Counted from the first letter of the stretch, positions 8,715 through 17,947 are shown. The stretch: DNA of 64,000 bases from Desulfonatronum thiodismutans (GCF_000717475.1 NZ_JPIK01000011.1:107199-171198); one strand, 5' to 3'. Made by a program: numbers and translations. Notes: generated by a model from the letters alone, not told the origin.

Positions 8715-9947
8715 TTACCGGCCTTTTTCAGCGTTTTCAAGCTCCTTGGCCAAGGATTGGAGCATCTCCTCAACCCGTTCCAAGGTCTCACGCTGTTCCT
8801 CAGTCTCCACCTGAGATCCTAAAAACGCGGTCTTACCCGCCGTGTCTCGAAGGAATCCGGCCACAAGCTGCTTGCGCATGATCTCCGGCAGGGCCTGCAA
8901 GGCCAACATCTGCTCTTCCAGGCTCTCTATCCCGGCACCCAATTGCTTCTGGCCTTGCCCCAGAGATTCGATTTCATCGCGAACCGACACTCGTTCCCGT
9001 TCCCATACCCGCCCCATCTCTTCCTGAGTCGAGGCCATATGACCGCTTTGAATGTGCAGGTCGCCGAGTTGCTCGGCCATCTTGCTGACTTGATTGTTGA
9101 GAACGATGTAGACCCCGCTGCTTACGACAAGGGCCAAAGCGGCGGAGAGGAACAAAACGGCCCCCCATCCTGGACCGGAGGGGCGTTCCAGGACTTCGTC
9201 CTCCTTAAATTCCGATCGGTTTTCAGATGCGTTGTCGGATCGGGAAGATTTGGCAGATTGTTTATCGAGAGATTCCGAGATCGATTCCAAAACAGTTTGG
9301 GAAGAGTCTGATGTATCGGATGCTTGAGGATGGGAGGGGGATTCAGGAGTTTTTTCTTGATTTTCAGGGGAAGGATCTGTGGTATTGTTAGTAGCGGCCT
9401 GTCCCGTATTCTCGGCAAGGACCTTATTTTCCGATTCCGATGCGGTTGTCTTTTCCATCGTGGACTCCGTGGGGTTCTGAAAGGTTAGCGTGGAAGTTTC
9501 CGTGGATGAAATTTCTGCGGCAACAGCCCCTCGCAGCCATGCAGCCGACGAGTCTTCCCGTTGCTCTTCCGGTTCGGAGGTTTCGAACGTCGAGTCGGAT
9601 TCCGTCTTGAACTCGGCTTGAGATACAGCTTGGGATTCCGTATCTGGCTCTGGTTCGGGTTCGGGAAGAAGCTCACGCTCTAGGTCGGCGATATTTTGTT
9701 TTGTTTCAGCCACTGAGCGTTTTAAGCGAAAATGTTCGCCCAGATAAGTCAAACTGGTCAACACCACCCCTATCGCGAAAAGGATCGAGATCAGGACAAA
9801 GGTGGGGAGACCGAACTCGACGGACAGCAACCCCGGCCAATGGATCACCATGGGCAACACCGGGGACAGGGTTTCCGCGTTCTGCACCGCGCCCAGGGCT
9901 ATGGCCCCGCAGAACAAAAGGAAAAACAGGATTTTGACGTGCTTCAT
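8715..9947 (-). CDS. LapA-domain membrane protein with acidic linker and second transmembrane coiled-coil module
   Basis: A 410-residue protein. The N-terminal about 100 residues match the LapA/DUF1049 pattern: a first helix (KILFFLLFCGAIALG), a short loop with a QNAE motif, a second helix (LPTFVLISILFAIGVVLTSL) and a short coiled coil. A roughly 150-residue acidic Ser/Thr/Glu/Pro-rich, probably disordered segment follows. Then comes a third helix (AVLFLSAALALVVSSGVYIV) and a C-terminal coiled coil to the end. In Enterobacteria LapA works with LapB in controlling LPS synthesis. This one is far longer than the usual about 100 residues and sits with trpS and a coiled-coil/TPR gene. A cell-envelope role is an inference only. 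Confidence 0.8.
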   Translation of the reverse strand: MKHVKILFFLLFCGAIALGAVQNAETLSPVLPMVIHWPGLLSVEFGLPTFVLISILFAIGVVLTSLTYLGEHFRLKRSVAETKQNIADLERELLPEPEPEPDTESQAVSQAEFKTESDSTFETSEPEEQREDSSAAWLRGAVAAEISSTETSTLTFQNPTESTMEKTTASESENKVLAENTGQAATNNTTDPSPENQEKTPESPSHPQASDTSDSSQTVLESISESLDKQSAKSSRSDNASENRSEFKEDEVLERPSGPGWGAVLFLSAALALVVSSGVYIVLNNQVSKMAEQLGDLHIQSGHMASTQEEMGRVWERERVSVRDEIESLGQGQKQLGAGIESLEEQMLALQALPEIMRKQLVAGFLRDTAGKTAFLGSQVETEEQRETLERVEEMLQSLAKELENAEKGR

Positions 9948-10000
9948 ATCGGCTCCATATTCCCGGCATCACGAAAAAGCACCCGAAAAAGGCCCGTGTC

Positions 10001-11023
10001 TCAGGCCCGCAGGGCGGCCAATTCCTTGTATTCCAGGTTGACCCGCTCCCGGGCAAGGGTCAGCGTTTCCAGGGCCTGTTCGTGGGCCTTGCGATTGCCG
10101 GCCTCCAGCATCTCCCAAACCCGTGACGGTTGAGCTTCCAAAGCGGCCCGCCGTTCCCGCATGGGCTCCAAAAACTCTCCAAGGCTCTGTAAAAGCATCT
10201 TTTTGCAGTCCACGCATCCCAATGTGGCCTGGGTGCAGCCGGAGACGATCTCGGAACGCTGAGCGGCATCCGTCATCAACACATGATAGGGAAACATATT
10301 GCATTGGTCCGGGTTGCCGGGATCTTTTTTGCGCATCCTGTTCGTGTCCGTGAGCATGCTCATGATTTTCGGCGTCACCTGCTCCATGGATTCCGAAAGA
10401 TGGATGGCGTTGCCGTAGCTTTTGCTCATCTTCCTGCCGTCCAGGCCGGGGAGTTTCTGGGCCTCGGTCAGCTTGGCCTGGGGCTCCGGAAAGAGCGGAG
10501 TATAAAGGAAGTTGAAGCGCCGGGCGATTTCCCGTGTCAGCTCCAGGTGGGGCAATTGGTCCTGGCCTACTGGTACGAGCTGCGGGCGGTAGATCAAGAT
10601 GTCCGAGGCCATGAGCACCGGGTAGCCCAAAAAGCCGTAGGTGCTCAAGTCCTTGGAGCCTTCAAGCTCCCCCTTCACTTCCTTGTAGGTGGGGTTGCGC
10701 TCCAGCCAGCCCAGAGGGGTAATCATGGACAGCAGGAGTTGCAGCTCGGCATGCTCCTTGATCTGGGACTGCAGGAACATCGTGCATTTTTCCGGGTCCA
10801 GCCCCGCGGCCACCCAGTCCATAACCAGCTCGGGCACGAACTGTCTGATCCTTTCCGGACTGGCGTACTCGCTGGTCAAGGCGTGCCAGTCGGCCACGAA
10901 GAAAAAGCACTCGTACTCTTCCTGCAGGGCGATCCAGTTGACGAGTACGCCGAAGTAATGGCCCAAATGCAGCGGCCCGGTGGGCCGCATTCCGGAAACA
11001 ATGCGTTGCGGGGTCGTGGACAT
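10001..11023 (-). CDS. trpS: Tryptophan--tRNA ligase
   Basis: A 340-residue class I aminoacyl-tRNA synthetase that charges tRNA-Trp in the cytoplasm using ATP. The HIGH-type signature is PLHLGHYFG (residues 18-26 region) after GMRPTG. The KMSKS loop is DGRKMSKSYGN in the second half. The length is typical for bacterial TrpS. The ATG at 11023 has AGGAAG upstream. It is on the minus strand between an M50 protease gene and the LapA-like gene, with gaps of 72 and 53 bases, so co-transcription is likely. Confidence 0.96.
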   Translation of the reverse strand: MSTTPQRIVSGMRPTGPLHLGHYFGVLVNWIALQEEYECFFFVADWHALTSEYASPERIRQFVPELVMDWVAAGLDPEKCTMFLQSQIKEHAELQLLLSMITPLGWLERNPTYKEVKGELEGSKDLSTYGFLGYPVLMASDILIYRPQLVPVGQDQLPHLELTREIARRFNFLYTPLFPEPQAKLTEAQKLPGLDGRKMSKSYGNAIHLSESMEQVTPKIMSMLTDTNRMRKKDPGNPDQCNMFPYHVLMTDAAQRSEIVSGCTQATLGCVDCKKMLLQSLGEFLEPMRERRAALEAQPSRVWEMLEAGNRKAHEQALETLTLARERVNLEYKELAALRA

Positions 11024-11095
11024 GAAACCGATCTTCCTCGATAATAAGTGGTTAAAACAGTCTTAAAAACCCGACCAACTGCTCAAATGGATCGA

Positions 11096-11752
11096 TCAAA
11101 GCAGAATATTGGTAAAAAATCTGACCATCGGCAACAGAACACTTTGCAGTACGCCGGTCATCAGCAGCAAGATAATTACGACAAAGCCGTATCTCTCGAA
11201 ACTGTAGATCATGCGAACGCCGCTGGCGGGCAAAAATCCGGCCAGGATCTTTGCTCCGTCCAAGGGCGGGATGGGGAGCAGGTTGAAAATCCCCAGAATC
11301 AGATTGACGAGTACCCCGTACTGGGCCATCAGAGCCAGCGGCTCGATCACGCTCATCCCGGCCCCGCCAAGCATCATGGCCAGGAAAATCAGGGCGTGGA
11401 ACAGGAAAGCGAAGCCCAATGCCAGAGCGAAGTTGGTACCCGGACCAGCCAGGGAGACCAGCATCATTCCCTTGACCGGATTCTGGAAATAGCGGGGATC
11501 CACCGGAACAGGCTTGGCCCAGCCGAAAAGAAACGGGCTTTTGATGAGAACGAGAATGAGCGGAAAGAGTATCGTGCCCACGGGATCGACGTGGCGGATG
11601 GGATTGAGGGTGAGCCTTCCGGCATGTTTGGCGGTGGGGTCGCCCAGGCGCCATGCCGCGTAGCCGTGGGCCGCTTCATGACAGGTTATGGCAATGAGTA
11701 CCGGCACGGCCATAATTGCCAGCTCGCGGATGAAAGATGCTATGTCGAACAT
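11096..11752 (-). CDS. Site-2 protease family (M50) membrane metalloprotease
   Basis: A 218-residue integral membrane protein of the short YwhC/Rv-type M50 group. The zinc-binding motif HEAAH is at residues 25-29 in the first membrane helix, and the third-ligand motif NLLPIPPLDG is at about 157-166. In between are SLAGPGTNFALAL and further hydrophobic helices. There is no PDZ domain, unlike RseP. Members cleave transmembrane segments of substrate proteins or act in housekeeping proteolysis; this short group has no established substrate. It is the apparent first gene of the minus-strand trpS group; the ribosome site before ATG 11752 is weak. Confidence 0.9.
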   Translation of the reverse strand: MFDIASFIRELAIMAVPVLIAITCHEAAHGYAAWRLGDPTAKHAGRLTLNPIRHVDPVGTILFPLILVLIKSPFLFGWAKPVPVDPRYFQNPVKGMMLVSLAGPGTNFALALGFAFLFHALIFLAMMLGGAGMSVIEPLALMAQYGVLVNLILGIFNLLPIPPLDGAKILAGFLPASGVRMIYSFERYGFVVIILLLMTGVLQSVLLPMVRFFTNILL

Positions 11753-11969
11753 ATTTCATCAAAATACCACGCTTGGCCGATGGAAGCAAGGAATGGCCGT
11801 GTAGCGTCCTTTTCCAAAGGCTCTTGCAAGCTTGGACTGATCGGCTCTCAAAACGACTCTCTGGCCGACTCCCACCTTGAACAACGTCAAGCTTCTCGGT
11901 TACGTTTTCAAACCACACGGGGAATTCCCACCTTGCCCCACTGTCTCACATAAACCAAAGGACCAAACC

Positions 11970-12821
11970 ATGCCCGTCGAATCCATCTACCCCGAGGAAC
12001 TCCCCGCGTTCAGCGCCAAGCTGAAAGAAGCCGACTATGCCCTGGTAGACGTCCGCCAGCCCGGCGAATACCAGGAGGGCCATATCCCCGGCGCCCGGCT
12101 GCTGCCGCTGCCGGAGATCGAAGCCCACCTGAACGAACTGGGCACCACCCCGAACCTCGTTTTTTACTGCCGAAGCGGGGCCCGCTCCATGGCCGCGGCC
12201 AACCTGGCCCAGGCTGCCCTTCCAGCGGGTATTCGCATCGTGAATATGATCGGCGGGTTCATGGCTTGGGACGGGCGGGCGCTGACCGACATGCCCCGGC
12301 TGGAGGTGTTCGACCTGGGCCGGGAGTCGTTTGATACCACGTCTCAAGCCCTGCTGAAGGCCATGGAACTGGAAAAAGCCGCCCAGCGATTTTACCTGGT
12401 TGCGGAAAGCAAGGCCAAATCCTCGGAAATGGCCGCGACCTTGGCGACCCTGGGCAAGGTGGAACGCACCCACGCCCGGGTGATCTTCCATCGCCTGCAA
12501 CACGCAGACGCGGACTATGCCCGGAGGGATTTTGAAACCTGCTTTGACGAATTGACCGGAGACATACTTGAGGGCGGAGAATCGCTGGAAGCAGCCGTGG
12601 CCCGGCTTGACAGCCCTGGTCCCGACGGCAGGGACGGCGGCTTTTGCCTGTCCGTGACCGAACTGGCCCTGATGATCGAAATCGCGGCCTACGACCTTTA
12701 CAAAAACCTGGCCGGAGTCCATGCGGGAACGGAACTGGAACCGGTCTTTCTGGAACTGGCCGAGGACGAGCTGAAGCACCAGCGCCTGCTGGCCCGGCTC
12801 TTGCCGGAGTGCGCGGCGTGA
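11970..12821 (+). CDS. Rhodanese domain fused to a ferritin-like (rubrerythrin-type) diiron domain
   Basis: A 283-residue two-domain protein. The start at 11970 (MPVESIYPEE) follows AAAGGA. Residues 1-105 are a rhodanese with the active-site loop CRSGAR (Cys67), preceded by LVDVRQPGEY and followed by GGFMAWDG. Residues about 125-283 form a four-helix ferritin-like bundle with two ExxH motifs (VERTHA and DELKHQ) and additional helix Glu residues (AMELEKAA, LMIEIAA), consistent with a diiron site. Rhodaneses transfer sulfane sulfur; rubrerythrin-type sites reduce peroxide. The fusion suggests coupling of sulfur transfer to oxidative stress in an anaerobe, but this is inference. Its stop overlaps the start of the DUF362 gene. 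Confidence 0.88.
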   Translation: MPVESIYPEELPAFSAKLKEADYALVDVRQPGEYQEGHIPGARLLPLPEIEAHLNELGTTPNLVFYCRSGARSMAAANLAQAALPAGIRIVNMIGGFMAWDGRALTDMPRLEVFDLGRESFDTTSQALLKAMELEKAAQRFYLVAESKAKSSEMAATLATLGKVERTHARVIFHRLQHADADYARRDFETCFDELTGDILEGGESLEAAVARLDSPGPDGRDGGFCLSVTELALMIEIAAYDLYKNLAGVHAGTELEPVFLELAEDELKHQRLLARLLPECAA

Positions 12822-13804
12822 CGACGCGCTCCGCCGCGGACGTGCAACAAACCACCCCCAAGGAGAGGCCGCGAATCCCCGTGGCCCTGGCCCGCTGCCC
12901 GGCTTACGAGCCGGACCGGTTGGCCGAGTCAATTCAGGCTTGCTGGAAGGCTTTGGGCCGCGTCTTTCGCCCCGGAGACACGGTATTGGTCAAGCCCAAT
13001 CTGGTCACCTCCCGCCGGGCCCACCTTTCCTGCACCCATCCTCAGGTGGTCCGGGCCGTGTGCGTCCTGCTGCTGGATCACGGCGTCCGCGTCCAGGTGG
13101 GTGACTCCCCGGCTTTCGGCACCGCCGGGCAGGTGGCCAGAGCCGCGGGATTGACCGAGGCTCTGGCCGACCTGCCCGTGCCGGTGCGCAATCTGAACCG
13201 ACCGGTTTCGATCCGCCTGGCCGGCGGCCTCCAGGTGGGCATCTCCCGCCACGCCCTGGAGGCCGACCTGCTGCTCAACCTGCCCCGGCTCAAGGCCCAT
13301 TCCCAAATGTTCATCACCGCCGCGGTCAAGAATCTGTTCGGGTGCGTCTGCGGGGTGCGCAAGGCCCTGGCCCACATGCGCCATGGTCAGGGCGACGACT
13401 TGGCCGCGCTGATCCTGGACCTTCAGCCTCACCTGCCGCCTACCATCTCCCTGCTGGACGCGGTCACGGCCATGCATGTCTCCGGACCGGCCAGCGGGGA
13501 GCCTTGCCACCTGGGCCTGCTGGCCGCCTCGGACAACCCCGTGGCCCTGGATACAGCCATCTATACGGCCCTGGGCCTGCATCCGGAGCAGATCCCTCTC
13601 TGGCGTGAGGCCCGCCGCAAAAATCTGCCCGGCCACCATTCAGACCAGATCACCACTCCTCTGCTCTCCCTGGAGGAATTGGACCTCTCCGCCTTCCATC
13701 CCCCGGAATGCCTCAGCCCGGTCTCCTTCCATCCCCGGCAAGTCGTCAAAAGCATGTGCCGCCGGGCCTGGCTGGGATTGCGCGCGGTGGCTGCAGGCAG
13801 GTGA
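12818..13804 (+). CDS. DUF362 domain-containing protein
   Basis: A 328-residue protein. The start is taken as GTG 12818, which overlaps the preceding stop (GTGA) and has GGAG 8 bases upstream; longer frames further left run through the rhodanese gene. DUF362 features are TVLVKPNLV, HPQVVRAVCVLLLDHG, VQVGDSPAFG, LLNLPRLKAHSQMFITAAVKNLFGCV and a late DNPVALDTAIYTALGL. The family often carries C-terminal 4Fe-4S ferredoxin motifs, which are absent here. Function is not established for the family. Translational coupling with the rhodanese-ferritin gene suggests they act together. Confidence 0.85.
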   Translation: MTTRSAADVQQTTPKERPRIPVALARCPAYEPDRLAESIQACWKALGRVFRPGDTVLVKPNLVTSRRAHLSCTHPQVVRAVCVLLLDHGVRVQVGDSPAFGTAGQVARAAGLTEALADLPVPVRNLNRPVSIRLAGGLQVGISRHALEADLLLNLPRLKAHSQMFITAAVKNLFGCVCGVRKALAHMRHGQGDDLAALILDLQPHLPPTISLLDAVTAMHVSGPASGEPCHLGLLAASDNPVALDTAIYTALGLHPEQIPLWREARRKNLPGHHSDQITTPLLSLEELDLSAFHPPECLSPVSFHPRQVVKSMCRRAWLGLRAVAAGR

Positions 13805-13817
13805 GAACAGGCTTAGG

Positions 13818-14303
13818 TCATTTGTCCGTAATGCCAAGAAAAACCCCTGCCCTGGCATTTTCGATCAGCTCTTCGGAAGAGACCTCTCCGAAGTTGAAGT
13901 TAATGATTTTCCAATCACCTTCCGGCTTGTAGAAAATGAATTCCATCCGCAGGGCTGCTTCCGCGTTGTACATAAGGTATGTGAGGACATGGATTCGGCT
14001 GCTGTATTCGTAAAGCCCAATGCGTTCTCGACCGGTGTATGCACCAAATGTTTCCGGCAACAGAGCCAGTTTGGAAGTGGTCTCCTCAAGTCCCTCTCCT
14101 GTCGCATACCAATTTGGATTTGTTGCTATCAAGCCGGTAATCGCTTCAGATGCTTTGCCTTCAGCCAGCAACGCATAAAAGGTTTCTAATGTTTCGTCAT
14201 ACGAAGCAGCGGCGAATGCCGTGCCGGTTAGGGAAACCGCCCAAAAGACCACCATGCCCATGAACCACCGACTCGCAGTGGTCGCTCGATTAATCTGAGA
14301 CAT
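13818..14303 (-). CDS. Small secreted protein of unknown function
   Basis: A 161-residue protein. The ATG at 14303 is preceded by the strong site GGAGGAAG; a longer frame to 14438 lacks one. The N-terminus has a signal peptide (hydrophobic FMGMVVFWAVSLTGTAFA, cleavage near AFAA). The mature part is about 130 residues with aromatic-rich strands such as ALRMEFIFYKPEGDWKI, which is reminiscent of NTF2-like folds, but I do not recognise a family with confidence. It is convergent with the DUF362 gene (13-base gap) and divergent from the ABC transporter. Probably periplasmic. Confidence 0.75.
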   Translation of the reverse strand: MSQINRATTASRWFMGMVVFWAVSLTGTAFAAASYDETLETFYALLAEGKASEAITGLIATNPNWYATGEGLEETTSKLALLPETFGAYTGRERIGLYEYSSRIHVLTYLMYNAEAALRMEFIFYKPEGDWKIINFNFGEVSSEELIENARAGVFLGITDK

Positions 14304-14553
14304 ACTTCCTCCATTCTTAAAAGTGTATAGAAAGCTGAGCCCGCTCAAACAAGCATAAACTACCCAGGGCCGGGAAGCTTCGCAACTCCAGCCTAAAACA
14401 AAATCAAACTCACCCAGGGCTTCGCGAACCCGCCTCATTTCCGTCCAGGTTCTTGACCTGACGGTGCCAACTCTTTAGAGGCACACGGTGTGGAAGATGA
14501 TGTTTCTCTCCACATGATATTCATCTCAACGCAAACGAATGGAGGTTTTGAGC

Positions 14554-15297
14554 ATGTTGAAGCGTTTTCTTCTGACGGGACTGCTGTTGGCGGCGATGAC
14601 GTCCACGGCCTGGGCGCAGCGCACGATCACCTTCGCGTCCGACTGCACGTGGCCACCCATGGAAATGATCAGCGAGGATCGCGAATGCGTCGGATTCGGA
14701 CCGGATCTGGTCAATGCCATGGCCAAGGCCGGAGGATTCGAGGCCGTGATCCAGAACACGGCTTGGGACGGCATTTTCGCGGGACTGGCCGCCGGGCGCT
14801 ACAACGCCATCTCCTCTTCGGTGTCCATCACTGAGGAACGCAAGAACGCCATGGATTTTTCCGATCCTTATTTTGAAGTCAAGCAGGGCGTCGTGGTCCA
14901 GGCCAGCTCGGAGATCAAGTCCGAGGCCGACCTGGCAGGCAAGACCCTCGGCGCGCAGATCGGGACCACAGGCTACTTCGCCGCCATGCGCATTGCCGGA
15001 AACAACGCCAAGAGCTATGACGAAGTGGGTTTGGCCATCACCGACCTGGCTAACGGCCGCCTGGACGCCGTGATCGCCGACGACGCCGTGGCCGCGGACT
15101 ACGCCCTGACCCACCCGGAATTCTCAAAGAACCTGACCCTGGCCTTTTTGATCGAGCCGGACGAGCCGGAGTACTTGGGCTTTGCCGTGAAAAAGGGAGA
15201 TACGGAAACCTTGGAACTGATCAACAGCGCCTTGGCCGCGGTCAAGGCCAGCGGAGAATACGATCAGATCTTCAAGAAATGGTTCGGCGGGGAATAA
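14554..15297 (+). CDS. Polar amino acid ABC transporter substrate-binding protein
   Basis: A 247-residue periplasmic solute-binding protein of family 3 (GlnH/ArtJ/HisJ type). The start is the ATG at 14554, with GGAGG at 14541-14545; the in-frame ATG at 14539 overlaps that ribosome site. It has a signal peptide (KRFLLTGLLLAAMTSTAWA). Family motifs are FASDCTWPPMEMI, GFGPDLVNAMA, WDGIFAGLAAGRYNAI and the hinge region VTEERKNAMDFSDPY-like. It captures an amino acid for the permease and ATPase encoded just downstream. Two Cys lie near the N-terminus and in SEDRECVG. The exact ligand cannot be read from the sequence. Confidence 0.93.
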   Translation: MLKRFLLTGLLLAAMTSTAWAQRTITFASDCTWPPMEMISEDRECVGFGPDLVNAMAKAGGFEAVIQNTAWDGIFAGLAAGRYNAISSSVSITEERKNAMDFSDPYFEVKQGVVVQASSEIKSEADLAGKTLGAQIGTTGYFAAMRIAGNNAKSYDEVGLAITDLANGRLDAVIADDAVAADYALTHPEFSKNLTLAFLIEPDEPEYLGFAVKKGDTETLELINSALAAVKASGEYDQIFKKWFGGE

Positions 15298-15320
15298 CCC
15301 AATTTCCTGATGATCACCTC

Positions 15321-15361
15321 CCCCTTCATGCCGGAAGCTGACCGCATCCGGCATGAAGGGG
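15321..15361. other. Intercistronic stem-loop between binding-protein and permease genes
   Basis: A perfect 15-bp inverted repeat: CCCCTTCATGCCGGA at 15321-15335 and its complement at 15347-15361. There is no strong T-run. Such hairpins commonly raise expression of the binding protein over its permease by protecting upstream mRNA or by partial termination; that role is inferred from position. Confidence 0.7.
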
Positions 15362-15403
15362 CTTCAGCCTTTTCGAATCCTCAATCGACGCCAAAGGTAA
15401 ACG

Positions 15404-16231
15404 ATGGCCGAAAAAAAAGTCGTCATTGACGTGGGAGACGGAGCGGCCCTGCCTCGCAAGCAGGACCAGGGACTCTTCAACGCCTGGTGGATTGCCCTGA
15501 TCGGTGCTCTGGGCATCATTGCCTACCTGTGCATCTCTCGACCTGATCCATATTGGCGTGTGCTCAAATTTCTCCCGGACGGGATCGTGGTCACCTTTCA
15601 GGTTACCATCCTGTCCATTCTCCTGGCTTTGGTTCTGGGCTTGTTCACAGGTCTGGGCCGGATTTCCAAGAACAGGGTCATCAACCTGATCGCTTCCACC
15701 TATGTTGAAGTGGTACGCGGCATCCCACTGTTGGTCCAACTCTTCTACATCTATTTCGCTCTGGGTCAGGTCTTTGCCAACCTTCCGGACTCCAACGCCC
15801 TGTTCATCTTCCTCAAGAACATGCCCCCCCTGGTGGCCGCGGTGATCGCCATGGGCATCTGCTACGGGGCTTACATGGGCGAAGTCTTCCGGGCCGGAAT
15901 CCAGTCCATCGACCACGGCCAGACTGAAGCGGCCCGCTCCCTGGGCTTCAACCGCGCCCAGACCATGTTCTACGTCATTCTGCCCCAGGCTTGGCGGACC
16001 ATTTTACCGCCCGTTGGCAACGAATTCATCGCCCTGCTCAAGGACAGCTCCCTGGTCTCCATCCTGGCGGTGTCGGATATCCTGCGCCGCGGCCGTGAAT
16101 TCGCCAGCGTGACGTTCAATTACTTCGAAACGTACACCATGGTCGCCCTGGTTTATCTGGTGATCACCCTGCTCCTGTCCAAAATCGTGAGCACCATGGA
16201 AGAAAGGTTGAATTATTATGAGCGCCGCTGA
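15404..16231 (+). CDS. Amino acid ABC transporter permease (HisM/GlnP family)
   Basis: A 275-residue inner-membrane permease. An N-terminal cytoplasmic tail and a membrane helix ([17 protein letters not shown]) precede the conserved transport domain. The EAA-type loop is [29 protein letters not shown], the site that contacts the ATPase. [15 protein letters not shown] is the usual conserved segment of this family. Only one permease is encoded, so a homodimer is expected. The gene lies between the binding-protein and ATPase genes and overlaps the latter by 14 bases. Confidence 0.94.
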   Translation: MAEKKVVIDVGDGAALPRKQDQGLFNAWWIALIGALGIIAYLCISRPDPYWRVLKFLPDGIVVTFQVTILSILLALVLGLFTGLGRISKNRVINLIASTYVEVVRGIPLLVQLFYIYFALGQVFANLPDSNALFIFLKNMPPLVAAVIAMGICYGAYMGEVFRAGIQSIDHGQTEAARSLGFNRAQTMFYVILPQAWRTILPPVGNEFIALLKDSSLVSILAVSDILRRGREFASVTFNYFETYTMVALVYLVITLLLSKIVSTMEERLNYYERR

Positions 16232-16958
16232 AAAAATCATCAGCATCCGGAATGCTTCCAAATTCTTTGGCGACCTCAAGGCCCTGAGCGACGTGTCTCT
16301 GGATATCCATTCCGGGGAGAAAGTGGTGATCATCGGGCCCAGCGGATCCGGAAAAAGTACTCTCCTGCGGGCCATCAATCGTTTGGAAACCATTGACCGG
16401 GGCACCATCACCGTAGGCGGCAAGGACGTCAACGACCCGAGCAACGACATCAACGTTCTGCGCATGGAAATGGGCATGGTCTTTCAGAGCTTCAACCTCT
16501 TTCCGCATAAGACGGTGCTGGAAAACCTGACCATGGCCCCCATCAAGCTGAAGAACGTTCCCCGCGCCCAGGCCGAAGAACGGGCCATGGCCCTGTTGAA
16601 AAAGGTGGGCATCGACGAGAAGTCCGCGGTCTATCCGGTCAAGCTCTCCGGCGGCCAGAAGCAACGGGTGGCCATTGCCCGGGCCCTGGCCATGAACCCC
16701 AAGATTATGCTCTTTGACGAGCCAACCTCCGCCCTGGACCCGGAAATGATCGGAGAGGTGCTGGACGTCATGGTCACCCTGGCCAAGGAAGGCATGACCA
16801 TGGCCGTGGTCACCCATGAGATGGGATTTGCCCGTGAGGTGGCGGACCGGATTGTATTCATGGACCAGGGAGAAATCGTGGAAATCGGCACGCCGGACCA
16901 CTTTTTCGAACGCCCCGAGCATCCCCGATTAAAGAAATTTTTGAGCCAGATTTTGTAA
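16218..16958 (+). CDS. Amino acid ABC transporter ATP-binding protein (GlnQ type)
   Basis: A 246-residue ATPase. It contains Walker [11 protein letters not shown]-loop [10 protein letters not shown], signature [14 protein letters not shown], Walker [14 protein letters not shown] and the switch His in AVVTHEMGF. Together these are the standard polar amino acid importer subunit, hydrolysing ATP at the cytoplasmic face of the permease. The start codon overlaps the end of the permease gene, indicating translational coupling. Confidence 0.96.
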   Translation: MSAAEKIISIRNASKFFGDLKALSDVSLDIHSGEKVVIIGPSGSGKSTLLRAINRLETIDRGTITVGGKDVNDPSNDINVLRMEMGMVFQSFNLFPHKTVLENLTMAPIKLKNVPRAQAEERAMALLKKVGIDEKSAVYPVKLSGGQKQRVAIARALAMNPKIMLFDEPTSALDPEMIGEVLDVMVTLAKEGMTMAVVTHEMGFAREVADRIVFMDQGEIVEIGTPDHFFERPEHPRLKKFLSQIL

Positions 16959-16973
16959 CCCCTGCCCCCCCCA

Positions 16974-17501
16974 ATGGACACCCTTTTCGCCCCCTGGAGA
17001 ATGGAGTATGTTCTTGGTCCCAAGGCGGACAACTGCATTTTTTGTCTTCCGGAGTCCACCGAGCGAGATCACGACCAACTGGTTCTAGTTCGCGGAAGGC
17101 TTTGCTTTGTGGTCATGAACAGGTATCCCTACACCAACGGCCACCTGATGGTGGCTCCCTACCGCCATGTTCCGGACTTGACGGATCTGGACAAAGCGGA
17201 GGCCGATGAAATGACGGCTTTGCTGCAACGCTCCGTCCGGGTTCTCCGGGAGGCGCTTGGGCCGGACGGTTTCAATATTGGCTTGAATTTGGGAAATGTC
17301 GCCGGTGCCGGCATTCAGGACCATCTGCACATGCACATCGTCCCGCGCTGGCACGGAGACACCTCATTTATGACGGTTTGCGGCCAGACCCGCGTCGTTT
17401 CCGAGCACCTCTCGGCGACGCACGCGAAATTGGCTCCACTGTTTCTTCCTTCTCCCTCACCCTCTAACCCCGCACAAGGAGAGGCTGTATGCGCTACTTG
17501 A
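16974..17501 (+). CDS. HIT-family nucleotide hydrolase/transferase
   Basis: A 175-residue protein with the histidine-triad motif HLHMHIVPRW near residue 120, and an N-terminal CIFCLPESTERD segment with two Cys that may bind a metal as in the Ap4A phosphorylase-like branch. It follows MDTLFAPWRMEYV, typical of this branch. HIT proteins cleave dinucleoside polyphosphates or AMP conjugates. It starts 16 bases after the ABC ATPase gene. Its 3' end, which carries a Pro/Ser-rich tail, overlaps the next gene by 13 bases. Confidence 0.92.
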   Translation: MDTLFAPWRMEYVLGPKADNCIFCLPESTERDHDQLVLVRGRLCFVVMNRYPYTNGHLMVAPYRHVPDLTDLDKAEADEMTALLQRSVRVLREALGPDGFNIGLNLGNVAGAGIQDHLHMHIVPRWHGDTSFMTVCGQTRVVSEHLSATHAKLAPLFLPSPSPSNPAQGEAVCAT

Positions 17502-17899
17502 AGGTCTTGCTGCTGACGCTGTTTTTCTTCGTTTCCATGGTGTTCTTCATCCAGAACAACGAAATGCTTTCCAACGAACTCGTTCTCAAGTTGGAACTGT
17601 TCGACCTGAGCTTCGTTTCCCGCGAATTGCCTTTCTACCTGATCGTCCTGGTGAGCTTCGTGGTCGGCTCGGTTTTCAGCATGAGTTACTTCCTGGCGGA
17701 AAAAATCCGGCTTGCCCATGAGTTGAAGTCCTCCAAGGCCAAGCTGGCAGCCCTGGAGCAGGAAGTGACCTCCCTGCGCAACCTGCCATTGGAAGAGGAA
17801 GTCTATCCTTCCAGCGCATCCAAGACCGAAAACACGTCCTATTCTGACGAGTCGACGCAGCCCTATTCCGAGAAGAAACGCGAAGAAAGCGCGGCATAG
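17489..17899 (+). CDS. lapA: LapA family membrane protein
   Basis: A 136-residue protein of the LapA/DUF1049 group. Two membrane helices (VLLLTLFFFVSMVFFI and LPFYLIVLVSFVVGSVFSM) flank a loop with the typical QNNE residues. A short coiled coil (ELKSSKAKLAALEQEV) and an acidic tail follow. AAGGAG lies 8 bases before the ATG. In Enterobacteria LapA is co-transcribed with lapB and helps control LPS synthesis at the inner membrane. The next gene here is a LapB-like TPR protein, so the pairing is conserved. Confidence 0.85.
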   Translation: MRYLKVLLLTLFFFVSMVFFIQNNEMLSNELVLKLELFDLSFVSRELPFYLIVLVSFVVGSVFSMSYFLAEKIRLAHELKSSKAKLAALEQEVTSLRNLPLEEEVYPSSASKTENTSYSDESTQPYSEKKREESAA

Positions 17900-17947
17900 C
17901 TCATTGTTCCCCGTCGCGCCTCTTCTTGGCGCGTTGGCGATCGCCAT

